From assembly GCA_037043235.1 (NCBI GenBank), contig JAWRVZ010000043.1, forward strand, positions 3,137,001 to 3,201,000: 64,000 nt of DNA. Reading direction: 5' to 3'. Position numbers and translations under genes: made by a program. Within the stretch, counting starts at the first letter, position 1. Each line of letters begins with the position of its first letter. The stretch comes from Rhodeus uyekii. Lineage: Eukaryota; Chordata; Actinopteri; Cypriniformes; Acheilognathidae. The notes beneath the pieces were generated by a model that made no database searches, had not been told where the DNA came from, and saw only the letters and a program-made list of their open reading frames with translations. Shown here in pieces: positions 1 through 13,500 of the stretch.

Positions 1-3000
1 CACCTGGCTGACCTCTGACACCAGGTAAGCCAGGGAGGCCTGATTGACCCCTCTCTCCCTGAGGACCCATGATCCCTGGTGCTCCTTGCGGTCCCTAAAG
101 TCATACAGTACAATCATAAATTGAATATTTTATGAATCCTTCAAGTATGTGTTTAAATATTTGTAACTTTTGAATGCACTGTGTGGTGGTTACTTTTTTC
201 CCATTAGGTCCTCCGTCACCCTTCTCTCCATCCAGGCCCCTATTGCCCTGAATCGGAAGCACTAATTAGTCAAGTCAAGTCACCTTTATTTATATAGTAA
301 TAGAGATTGTTTCAAAGCAGCTTTACAGAGATAACAGGAAAATTAGTGCGGTAATACATATTAAAGAATATATATTTACAAATATTTACTATAGTGCCAA
401 CGAAACTGAGATTTGAATCAGATATCTTACTGTGACACCTGGAAAGCCTTTTGGACCTGGATGTCCGGTCATACCCTAAATAATAATAAAAGTAAAAAAT
501 AAAAATTGAAAAATCACTGACTTTTTTATGCATTCTAGGCTATTGTTTAGAATTATCATCAGACAAAAAACACTAGAAAGAGCCTAATTATATTATCTTC
601 TCAAAATATGGTTTAAGGAAAGCATGCCAGAGCACAATATAAACTAGGATTGCAATAAGGCTGGTGACATTTAATGGCATTTTAAAGCCAAAGAGACTTA
701 ATTCAATCCAAATCTACATCTCTAGTATGTTAATCAGAGTTATAATGTATACAATACACATTTGGAGCATAAAATGTGGTATAATGGTTGCTGATGGTCT
801 GTCGTACAGGACTGAGTTTACAGTATGAGTGTTTTCCTATAGCTTACATTTAGTATATGAGAAACTGACTCACCATGGGTCCTTCAATGCCTTGTAACCC
901 TCTGTTACCCGTTGGACCTTCTGGCCCCTGTCCACAAACAAAAAACATCTCGAGCATCCATTTCATAAACACATGTTTTTTGTACATGACAGATCATGTT
1001 TGTACTAATGAGTTCCCATTAAGTACATGCAAAAGAGGAATGTTTTCATAACTTACTTTGTCACCTTTGAGACCCTTTGGACCACTCTGACCAGGAAGTC
1101 CCTGTGGGGGAAAAAAACATGAATGTTAATGTTATTAAATGTCATAATATCCTCGTATTTGTGTGCTTTGTGCTTTTCTACTTTAATGGCATTGCTAGTC
1201 TACATGGTGAAACTGACCTGTGATCCTGGATGACCAGGTGGGCCTCTATGTCCCTCGATCCCTCTAGGCCCCTAAGAGGAACGGTCAGGACAAGATCATT
1301 CTGTAATAACAGGCTTCATGAAGCAATGACAATAAAATGTCAGCTTACCTGAGGGCCCTTCCGTCCCACAGGGCCAGCAGGTCCAACATCCCCCTGTAAG
1401 AGTGTTTTAAGTTGTAAGTGTTTTAGTTTATGAACAGCTTCCAATCATATTTCAATATGGTGACATAGTTAGACAATGTTGCCTTCTTTTATTAGTTTGT
1501 ACTTGATTGCACAACAAATTCAGTAAACAGGGCTGTCCTAACTTGCACAGTGCTCCGCCCCATACTGGGATTACCCTGGTTTCAATCACTTACGTCTGAG
1601 CCATTGACACCTTGTGCACCAACGAATCCTGTAGCACCTGGTGCTCCCTGGAAAGATGAATAAACACAGAACAGAATTATTAAATAGTATCCATAAATAG
1701 CTGGATAAGAGTGATTCTTCTGTTAATTTCCAAACAAATGCAATGATTGGAGTATCATTTGTTGGTCTCCCACAGATGCTACACTGTATGTAAATATTTT
1801 TATATTTATATAATTTCTATTATTGATTGCTATCAGGGTGTGAAGAGAGTTTCAATCAGAATAACAAAATTAGTTTATGGGGGAAAAAAATGGTACTTGT
1901 GACTATTTCTTTGAACTACGTTTCAAATCAACAACTGGGAACAGTGATTCTTCCTTAAAGTTACTAATAGATTATTTGTGACTCACCACTGTCCCTGGAG
2001 GACCACGTTTTCCATCATTTCCTGGCTCACCCTAAGAAAAGAAAATAGTTTATACTGTCAATGTCAATATACAAATAAATGGTGAGTTATTATTATGATT
2101 AAATCTAAAATCAAATCAATTATTATTTATTGAAGCATGATGGCATGGTGACTATTACAAAAAGATAATTCAATTAACTTACCTTAGGACCCGGTGGTCC
2201 AGGAATCCCTTCAACACCTTGTAAACCAACAAATCCCTAAATAAATAAAAAGAGAAGAGCTTAAAAAACTACTACAATATAAGAAATGCATTTAAGAATA
2301 TTGACATCAGTTAGTATTACCGTATTTATTCGAGTATAACGCGCAACATTTTCTACCCAAAAAATAAATCAAAGTTAGGGTGCGCGTTATACACGAGGGC
2401 TGGTGTGGGGTGGGGTTTGTTTTGACGGCCGGTCCTTTGAGGGCGCCAGCGAATTGTGAGTTCGCGCTGCGCATTTTATGGGCTGTAGCCGCTCACTGTA
2501 CGCGAGGGCGAAGAAAAAAAAACATCCCCTCGCCGCTTCATTTCCTCGTCCACACGTTACGGTATACTCATAAAACAGTCATGCGATTCCAACCCCTTTA
2601 TCACCCCTTAACTCATTCATTCTCTCAGCTTCCCTTGGTTTGGCTGCATCATTCACCACAGTGATACTTTTAGAAGTGATTAAGTGGTTAACATTAATTA
2701 ATTGTGATCGCTTTAGTTCACGTAGTGAAATATACATGTACAGTACCTCTAAGCAGTAACTGTCACGGTTCATGAATTCATTGTCTCCTAGTTCTGCCTG
2801 AGTCTGTATGTATGTGTGTGGACACTGAGCACCTGATTCTCATATCATCTACCTATCTCCCTGCTTTCATTGGAGGCTCTCGCGAATTCGTTCGTTCGTT
2901 CGCGGCTCCCGCGAATTCCTTCGTTCGAGGCTCCCGCGAATTCCTTCGTTCGAGGCTCCCGCGAATTCCTTCGTTCGAGGCTCCTGCGAATTCATTCGTT

Positions 3001-3848
3001 CGAGGCTCCTGCGAATTCATTCGTTCGTTCGCGGCTCCCAGTCTCACTTTCACTCTGGATTATCACTTCATTTGTTTTCTGCACTATTATAATAAATTCA
3101 CTCATTTGTACTTGAATCCTTGCTTTCCCCGCTCCCCCCTCCTCCCTCCTCAGCTGAAGTGCAGTAAATTGTCAAGTGTTTTTAGAGTTTAATTGTCAAT
3201 TATTAATTAGTATTTATATGAGATCTTAATGGTTATAATTTTAACTGCAATTAATAGGGTAAAAAATATTTTAAATATTTTAAAATACCCCAAAAATTTT
3301 TTAAATGGGTATTTGTGGTGGTGTGGAAAGAATAAATTGATTTTTAGTGCATTCCTATGGGGACATTTGTTTTGGTGTATGAGCATTTTGGTTTACTAGT
3401 TCGCTCTTGGAACGAATTAAACTCGTAAACCGAGGTATTACTGTATAAGTATATGTTATACAATAAATAGATGTTTTTTATCATGGCTGCACGTGTTCAA
3501 CAATGTTTTTTTGTAATGAATAATGTGGGTTGGTGGGGATGTATAATTTACTCACTGGAGGACCAGAAAAGCCAGTAAATCCAATTTCTCCTTTTGAGCC
3601 CTTAAAAAAATATAGAAAAATAACACCATTAATGAAAATAACAAAAGCATAACTTTTCTTGATCAGCTAGGGGGCAGAATAGGTGTTGAATTATAGGTGT
3701 ACAAATTAATAGGTGTGTACACACACACACACACACACACAGTGCACACAAATTAAAAACATTATAAATACTTTTTAATACAGGCTTTTCTTACCTTTTG
3801 GCCAGCCTGTCCTTTGTCTCCTCTTGGGCCAGGAGCACCAGGAAAACC
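1..3848 (-). CDS. Collagen exons 15-26: major helix, 54/45-nt Gly-X-Y exons
   Basis: Twelve exons in transcript order: 3848-3795 (54), 3600-3556 (45), 2236-2183 (54), 2031-1987 (45), 1647-1594 (54), 1393-1349 (45), 1271-1218 (54), 1101-1057 (45), 927-874 (54), 475-431 (45), 247-194 (54) and 94-1 (partial, probably 108). Each begins with a Gly codon and ends on a complete triplet, so all introns are phase 0. Examples are GFPGAPGPRGDKGQAGQK, GDVGPAGPVGRKGPQ and GMTGHPGPKGFPGVT. The strict 54/45 alternation is characteristic of fibrillar collagen genes. The last exon runs off the window edge. Confidence 0.93.
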
Positions 3849-6800
3849 CTACTCAAGGAGGGAGGAAAACTGCTTTATGTACATATCTATTTGATAAATT
3901 CTTCTATGAGACAGTTACAGGGAGTGTATTTCAGAATATTATGCACACATTTTGTACCTCATCTCCTTTGTCACCAGGGGGCGCTGTGTCACCTTTATAA
4001 CCACGAAGACCCTTGAACCACAACCATAAATATACTGTACAGCATATGGTTTTCCGTAATTTAAGTTCATATGTTCCACATCCACAATTCCAGAATCTAT
4101 CCAAAAGCACTAACATACCCACACTTTTATCCCAACTTGAACTTTTACAACTGCATGTACTACAAAAGCTATACTATTGACCTCCCAAGCCCCCGTCTCA
4201 CCTGTAGGCCAGGAACCCCTGGAGATCCTGCCACCCCATCTGGTCCGCTCTCTCCATCTCTTCCTCGAGTCCCTGCTCGGCCTTGAACACCCTTTGGTCC
4301 CATGCCTCCCTATTATAAAGTGCTTGCTTGTAACAACTCTGTAGTAGATGCTTTGAGTAAATCTACACTAATGGTCAAAAGTTTGGGGTCAGTAAGATTT
4401 TTTTTTCTAAAGAAATTACATTAATATTCATCAAATAAGCATGAAATAGACCAAAAGACTCTTACATTGTTACAAACAAATCATTTTTCAAATAAATTTG
4501 AACTTTGAACTTTCTATTCATTAAAGAAAAACAATTATTATAGTTTCCACAAAAATATTAAGCAGCAACATTTTTATTTATTTAAATTACAATAACATTT
4601 CACAATATTATATTTTTCTGTATTTTTGATTAATGTAAATTCAGTCTTATTGAGCCTAAACAACCTCTGAACAATAGTGTACTTCATAATATTATTTAGT
4701 GAATAATATAGATATAGTTACCATATCGCCTCTGCGGCCTGGTGGTCCTGTCTGCCCTGGGTCTCCAGGTAATCCCTTCAGAAACAGAACAATTAACCAC
4801 AGTACTCTATATTCCAACATGGAATATTTTTACTGCAACAGTGTTCTGTTTGGTTGTTTACTCACAGGTAAACCAGGTCTCCCTGTCTCACCCATTTGCC
4901 CAGGGTGTCCCCTCTCTCTCTGCGGGACATCAGAGGAAAAGGGTTTAGACCATGTGCCTATTTTATAATGATGTTTTGCTAATTTATTCCAATTTCAAAT
5001 ACTTACAGGCCACCCAGCTGCTAGCAACTGATAATAATTTGTTCTCTAAAAAACAAACAGATGAATGAATGAATGAATGAATGAATGAATGAATGAATGA
5101 ATGAATGGAGACAAATTTGATCAGAGCTTAGTTTGAGATCAGGCATGATGAACATCATGGAAGTATGAACACCCAAATAATTTATCAGTGTGGTTATTAA
5201 CTAAAAGTAAAACTCTAAAACAACTATAAAATTGTCTTAGTTCATTGAAATAAACTTGGATGAAGAAGAAATATTACTACAAATATTACTATTACTACAA
5301 GAAATATTAGATGAAAAACTTAAACTGACTGAGATAAAATAAGTACTAAATTTTTTTTTATATATATAAACATTTTAATACTTATTTTATCTTTTAGTAT
5401 TTATTTGTTTATTTTTATTTTTTTGCAAAAAGCAAAAAAGAAAAGCTAATTACTAAATATTCAAAAAAAGAAAAGAAAAAGAAGCTTATTCCAAATGTTT
5501 TATTCACTTATTTACACTTACATGGCATTCACTATGTAGAGAATATTAAATGAGCAAACAAGCAAGTAGTTTTGGACCAAGCAACTGCATGAATGCATAA
5601 ATACAATTCAGACAGCATTTAAGAGGTGATGAGAAACGGCGTAGGAAAAATAACTGCTCAACAACAAATCCTCAATCTAAGCTCTTATAACACTTAATGT
5701 CTGTATGTTTCAGTTCATCTCAATGAGAGAAAAAAAAACAGGGAGTGTTGAAAGGCATCTCTCCTGTTCAAATAGAGGAGAAGAACTGAAGGACAGTGTA
5801 CGCTGTCTCTACAGTGTGGGCTGGAAAAGCCGAGGCCTCAAACCCACATAGACACACAGTCTCTGTCACACTGTTATTAAATCACAGAGGACGCCTCCGC
5901 TTTATATAACATTTGTCTTGGCACGTGCTCAATTTGGCACCAGGGCAGGGGTTCAGCTCACTGCTGGACCAGAGAAGGTGAGTTTAAGAGAAGCTGGGGA
6001 ATCAGACCTCCCAGAGCACTTGCCTAGATGACCATCAAAAACCCTAGTGTACAGTGAACATTTACACATTGTATGTAATGTAATGACCTAAACCAGTGGT
6101 TCCCAAAGTGGGGTGCGCGCACCCCTAGTGGTGCGCAGACTGACCACCGGGGGTGTGCCAGAGAATGTTTGTAATGGCGGGGAAAAAGATTGTCTCTTTA
6201 TTATTTTTACGTATTTAACTGAGGTAAACTTCACATGCGAAAGTTTTATTAAGAAATAAAATTTCACATTACAAGCTATAAATTACTCATGATTTAATTT
6301 CATTTTACAAGCACGTCTCTGTCACAATAGCCCCGCCCTGTTCATATTAGGCGCTAACTGATAATTCGTTCATTTATTTTTTTCACTTACTACATTCATC
6401 AAAATGGACACATGGTTAAAAACGGGCACTTTAAAGAACTCAAGGGACAGGAATGAGCCATCTACATCGGCCTCTTGTGTGGAGATGTGCACCGACCACG
6501 GCGCTGAATATATTGAAAAACCCGATCAAACAGACTCAGATGATAATGAACGGAGTGAAGAGGCGGGAACAGAGAAACCTAACAGAGATGTATTGGTCAA
6601 GAGAAATAGGCCTGCATGCCAGAGGGAGAAAATGTCAAGTAAGAAACGCAAATACAGTGACAGTTACATTGCTTTCGGGTTTACATGGATTGGTGATGCA
6701 GAAAGTCCAAACCCGCAATGTGTAGTCTGTGGTGAAGTTTTAGCTAATAGCAGTCTCAAGCCCTCATATTTGGTCCGTCACTTACAAACAAGACATAGTC

Positions 6801-7508
6801 AATTACAAGACATGCCTGCAAGTTTTTTCCAAGGAAATATTTGTATTTAGTTATTGCAATTAAAAATGTGAAGTTTAACCAGAGTATTTGTATTTAGTTG
6901 TTGCAATTAAAAATGTGAAGTTTAACCAGAGTAAAGTGTTGGGGGGTGCTTGACAGGTGTCAAACACTAGAAAGGGGTGCATGCTGCAAAAAGTTTGGGA
7001 ACCACTGACCTAAACTAACAAACTAAGTAATCTTTCAATATTTTTGGGCCTTTTTTCTAAAAGTTTATCACTGAGCATAATGGTGATAAAAATCTGAGAA
7101 AAAAATGCCAAAAAATATTCAAACAATTTATATATTTAATACAAAATTACAACATAGAGAAGATTTATATGGAAAGTTGGTTGGTTATACAGAAAGCCAT
7201 TATATTCTTCCAAAAATATGTACAAAAGAATAGCTAAATTATACATTACACTGATCTTCCACACTAAAGCACTTAAACAAGTTATCTAGGCTAAAACTAA
7301 TTCTTATACAGTAATTACTTTTTCATATAAATATTGAAATCAAATCAAATAATCAGTCAAGTGAAGGTTAAATGGTGAAACATAAAATCTATGGGTCAGC
7401 ACAAAAACGATGCAAAAACAAACAAAATAGAAAATGAAACACAAAAGGATGTTCTAAAGCAACAGTATCTTTAAACAGTACAACACCCTCACCTACCATC
7501 CATGGCTC

Positions 7509-7557
<49 letters not shown>

Positions 7558-10500
7558 CCTCTTTGGAGGACTAAACTCATCCATCATAATCCAGGATTCT
7601 GCTAAATGATGAAGAACAACATTTGGATATGCTCCAGAAAAAGAAACTAAACATTTTAATGCCAAGTCGCCTCTGTATAATCACAATAAGCAGATATTCA
7701 TGACTGTTTCGAGTTATGAGAATCTACAGGGAGGTCAAACCTGTGGTTTTATAATTACATTTAAATATATGCTCAAAAATAGAGAGTTGCAAATAGATAT
7801 AATACAAGGTCTGGCAAGAACACAGACAGAATGGGTCATCCAACAGCTTAGAAAGACAGGGCGGTGGCTCACTGCACCATGTTCAACTGTGGTAAGGATG
7901 TGCAGTATGATAAACTAATATCTGGATTCATCTCATTTATACTAATTCAGCAACAATATTTTAGTACCAAGTATTTAAACAGTGAAGAGTTTTTGTGATA
8001 GCTTTACCAATTTTCATGGCCAGACAAACTGTTGAGGCCTACCCTGAATGCAGCCCAATCCTCCTCTGTGTTCCTCCAAAGGTAGATTGCTGGGAGTCCC
8101 AGTGGACCTGGGGGTCCTGGCATGCCTCTTGATCCATCTGCTCCTCTGACTCCTTGAGAACCCTGTTAGGACATACAGGTCAAATCTGTGTCATCTTCAC
8201 AGAACACTTCAATGAGTTGTAGTTGAAGCGGGGGTTTTTTCTCACCTTATCACCTTTGTATCCAGTAGAGCCCCTTTTACCTGCACACCCCTGTGAAAAC
8301 AAAAACAGCAATCTTAGAGTCCTGCATATGAAGCAGAATTAACTTTATGGAAGTTTGGCATTTATCGAAGCATCTCACCACAGAAAAGTGTAAGGTTGCT
8401 GTCATCAACCATCATGCTAAGTTTATAGAGGATTGCTTTTCATTTTCAAATATAAGCATGGAAATCCCGACCCAGCAGAAGCAAAAGACTTTGTGAATCC
8501 ATAAGACTCACAAGTTAATTAATATTTATAGGTCCTTGCCCTTTTTAATCTTATGTATATTACGTAACGTGACACTCTTAGACATGCCAGTTCCTAGAGT
8601 GCTGCCAGACCTCAAACCTTAGGCAAAGTGCAGATTTAGAACTGAAAGAACTACAGGCCGGATATCTTGGTTTCATGCAAGAAGGTTACAATTTAGAAAG
8701 GGGCAGATGTACAAAAGTAAAGCATAATCAAATGAATGTTCCGCTTCATTAAGAGGAATGATTAAGGGAATGACTATATGAGATATTTAGCATTCGGCAA
8801 TGATGCATTCCAAATTATGATCAATTTATTTTCAAACTAGCAATTTAATGAAACTTTAGTTAATAACAAGTCTGTTTCTAGCTCACACAACAAAGCAAAA
8901 AAAAAAAAGATATTATTTACTTTTTAAAATACACAATAAGGCTCGGTTTCACAGCCAGGAAAGCCAGGATTAGGCCTTAGTTCAGTTAGGGCATTTAAGA
9001 AGCTTTTATGAACGTGCATAAAAATAAAATAAAACACTACTGGTGTGCATTGAGACAAAAAAAATATTGTAAGATATGTCAGTAAAAGATGCTTTCAGTT
9101 AAAACTCAAGCATGCTCAAGCATGCATTTCAGTGTGGGACTACGCTTAAATTTTTTCTGTCAAACGGGGGTATATGTCTTGGCAACTATTTGTTTTAGCC
9201 AAGAAGGCTATTCTGATTGGACAATCACAACAAGTGCAATCCAAGTCATTTCAATAGGAATCGACACAATCGGGAATTTCACAAACGGGTAAAATATCCC
9301 CGCACAGATTGATGCAAATAGTGCTATCATGTGTTTCATTTATCAGCATTTGCATATACCATATCCTGTTAATATTTACATCTGAAGTTCAACATTATAA
9401 TAAACATAAGATTGTTTCTATTACATAAATACAAATTATACTATTCATATTAACACGATTAATCTATTCATTCAAGTTTTCTGGATTCAGACTTCAAGTT
9501 TGACACATTTTATAGTAAAAAAACAACAACAACAACAACACTTAAGCATGATAAGCTGTCCTGAGAGCATGTGACTTCACCTCATTTCATCAGTATTTTA
9601 GCTATGGTAACTCACTCTTTTCCCTGGTGGTCCAACAGGCCCTGGAGGTCCACTGAGGAGCCTGTATCTCCTTCCATCCATGCCTATAATAACATCACCG
9701 TGTTTAAGTCCAACTCGTTCCTTGATAGAGTGCTTGTAGTCAGCTTGTCCACTGCTCACTAGCGTTTCATGCCCTCTTTTTGAGAGAACATCAACCAAAG
9801 GATGTTTAACTACTTTACGCGAGTACCCAGAGAAGCTCTTTGAAGGAAGTAAGAAACCTTCTTCAGTCAGCTGGTTTAACTCAGGATGGACTGTAGGCCT
9901 GACAAGATCTTTCTGACTGGCTGATGTCTTCACATTCAAAACAGAATCCAGGTCAGCCGTGTCCCCAGAGGGCTTCAAAGGGAGCCGCTCCAGACGGCCT
10001 CCACCCAAATCTGTTTTCATTTTTTGAGAGGTGAAGTTCTCGTCTGATGATTTGAAGGTGGTGGACTGGATCTTTTTGTCAATGGTGTCCTTATACCTGC
10101 TATGTGTGCTGATGGCGGGAGACGCAAGTCGGTCAGACTCCTCTACCACTACAAAGCCACGAACTGAATGCTTTGAAGTTCTGTTCGGATAAGACGAAAC
10201 GTCCCACTTACTATGAAGATCTTCATTTTGGGAAGAAACACTGGAGTTCTGGAAGAGAACAAAAAAAAGAGATTTTTGCACATCATAAAACAATTGCAAA
10301 ACACTAAGGGGCTGTTCTATGAAACGTTTCAGCACAAAAAACCCGTTGTCCTCATAAATCATCTGCAATCTAGTTTAACTGGGTGCAATGTTGCACTGTG
10401 AGTATTAAATCAATTCCCTGTCATACCTTTTAGCACAAACAGGCTTGCACCATGGTGCAAATAAGCAATTGGAAAACCAAATTCCATTTAAAAGATATAC

Positions 10501-13500
10501 TTGTGTACATTTTCTATTAATTATGGCTGCAGTTATTGATCTGATTATGGAGAACAGCCTTTTAACTGGGCATAACACCATATCTACCCTTTCTGTGTTT
10601 TCTTTTCAAACCAGTACATGATTGTCAGATGATTGCAAGATGAGGTCCTATGAAAATTAAGTGAATATTGCACCGAGCGAAAAGATGATCAATTACGATA
10701 AGGGAAATGGGCTACACGTGATTCTGAGCTCGGAGACCCAGAGGCTCCATCCCACTGTCCTCCTCTCTTTCTCTAACAATAAGCTACAGAGAAAGAGCAG
10801 TCAGGCACTTAACACTGTAAGGCGGCTGCCTCAGACGAGAGGGACACTTGATCCTCTCAAGGGTGACACAGCTCCCCAAATAATTGTTTTACCCTCCTCT
10901 GTGCTACAGGTTACATCTTTGGCTGGAACTGTACCGAACACTGGAACAACTCCTGTGAGAGAAGCAGGAGCAGAACCATGCTACAAGACACAATTACACT
11001 TTGTTCAGAAGATACGCCAGTGGGATGTTTGAGAGGAAGTGAGCTACTAATGTACTTAATTCAAATGTTAACAAGGGTACATATTCCATGGTGAAGGCTT
11101 ACTTTAATGGTTTCTACGGAAAACACCAAAAGGTGCGACCCTCTCTAAAAAAATGCATTATATATACACTATACCGTTCAAACATTTCGGATCAGCAATA
11201 AAAAATAAAATAAAAGTTTTTAAAAACATTTAAAAACATTAAATTGATCAAAATTTACAGTAAACACTTTATCTTTTCTGAGATTCTTTGAGTAGAATTT
11301 TTTTGTAACAGTTTTCAAAAAAATATATAGCCGATATTTTCGATATTTATAATAATAAGAAATGTTTTGTGAGCAGCAAATTAACACTGGTATAATGGCA
11401 ACTGAAAATTCAGCTTTTCTATACAGGAATAAATAACATTTAAAATTGTAGAAATCAATGATTAATGATGATTAAATGCAGCCTTGATTAGAATAAAACA
11501 CTTATTTCAAAAACACTTTAGAATAGTTGTCTTTCAAATGTACTGCTCTTGCTGAAACATTGTATATATTTATTTCTACGTGGTGCCAAAATATATGAAT
11601 GTATTTGTATTACATAACAAAATATCAACCCAAAGGGACATTTAAAAATATATATACAATATAGTACAAACTCACTTTTCAAGCAAATGCTTTCATAACA
11701 ATACTTTAAGGTTTCAAACTAGAAATTAATTGCTTAAAATAAAAATAAAATATATTACTATGCAATTAAATATTCCTGTGGACAGGTATGAACTGTGCCC
11801 GTGTAAACTTGAGGGGAACTAACATGTGTCACTTGGTTTGATGATCCTAATTCAATGAAATCAAAAGAAATGATAAGCGACTGTGTTTTGTATCATATTT
11901 TGTGTTATACCACCCTATTTGCACTACAATGATAATTTGCTCTATGCTGTCATTTGTAATTTACCACAATTTATTTATATGCTATCTAACTATGACACTT
12001 CTGGATAGATGTGATTTCACTGGCTCTATACAGTACTTGGCAATCAAACCAAAAGTCTATAGTGCTAAAGACCTAAAACTGAAAGTGACTGAGATACAAT
12101 ACCAGATGAAGCATCTACAAGTGAGAAGGTCAAAGCTACTAACTCAGTCTGGAGGTTTACAGATATAAACAAATGTTTCAAAGAGACTGAAAAATGATGA
12201 AGTACACTGTCAAAGCTTGGAACCCAAAGCCCCAAGCAGGATATTATCAGTGATCATCATGGCTGACCCAACAGTGAATGAGAAGAGACCCCATAAATCA
12301 AAGTTAAGACACAGGTATGAGGGAAATCCTTGCAGGTCATTTGTTGAAGAACCCAGCTGAGCTAACCTGACACTCTCATCAAGAAAATCAGCCAGAACAT
12401 TTTTGTGGATCAACAGAAAGAGAATCAGGGTGCAATTGCTATAGAAAAAAAAAACATCTTCAGGTTACTTGGCTACTAATGTCCTCAGCATCTCAATATA
12501 TATCTATGTATAGGTCATTTAGATGATCTGGACTAGAACAATAAACACCTAATTAACATGTTGACCTCAAGTTTTATTGTTGCCTTAACTTCCTTCCTCT
12601 CAGCATGCATTTTTACAGCCCATTTACTCTCTTAGTTTATCCCATTCAGCAAGTGAACATGTCCTTGTGAAAATCCATTGTTGGTTGTAACATTATTATG
12701 TAATGACAATATATAAACTTCTGATATCTGGACTTTCTGTTTTTAGAATTAATTAAATAATTGGATAAAGACAGATAAAGCCTTAAAGCCTTTATATACA
12801 TAATGCATTATAAAAGTATTTTTAATGTTTTAATTATGCACCATATAGTGCATTGTATGGTCTCATGAATAATTGTAACCACAGTTATAATACTTACGTT
12901 AAGCCTTTAGAAAGTAAAATGCATTAAACATGACAGACACGTAACAATGAATCTGCAAACATTATAATGCATGTTAACTTTGTCTATAATTATTTATGAG
13001 AAAATATAATGTGCATTATGAATACCTTTATAATGCATAAAAGCTTTAAGTAAAGTGTTAGCAAAACTTTTAATATAAAATAATCACTAGGTTGATTTAG
13101 GTGATACTTGCACTAAACAGCCAAACAAAATCTGACAAACTAATAATGAATAATGAAATGAAGCACAATTCAAAAGGAAAGACCTGTATTTGTTTCATAC
13201 CATGGCTTTCCATTTGCCCTCCACATGCAATTCCACATGCAATCCAAGCAGAAGGAGATCTAGTACAAGGTAACATCCCATACAGGCACAGCACACCATG
13301 ATTGCTGGAGATACACACTGCACCACAGTCTCTGTATCCCTGCTAAAGCTCCCAGACAGTGCAGGCTTTCTCCAAGTGCCCTCCCAGAGAGAGAACCTCC
13401 CAGACACAGGAGCTGTGCCCAGGCTTCAGACACTCAAGCCAACTAAACCTTCATTAAGATGAACGGCACCCAAATAAAATGAGCAATAGCCACTTGTAGT

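Larger units (their letters stand above)
6094..7007 (+). mobile_element. hAT (Charlie-type) DNA transposon, internally deleted
   Basis: The 914-bp element starts CAGTGGTTCCCAAAGTGGGG and ends in TTTGGGAACCACTG, inverted termini typical of hAT-Charlie. It is flanked by a perfect 8-bp target duplication, ACCTAAAC, at 6086-6093 and 7008-7015. Only the N-terminal BED-finger ORF is left; the catalytic RNase-H-like domain is absent. It sits in the collagen intron between exons 9 and 10. Confidence 0.9.

Noticed and set aside
2812..3192. Repetitive ORFs on both strands around the 25-bp array
   Set aside because: Open frames result from a stop-free tandem unit, not a gene.
10661..11032. 123-codon plus-strand ORF in collagen intron 6
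   Set aside because: No motif, no neighbouring exon and no codon pattern typical of the real exons.
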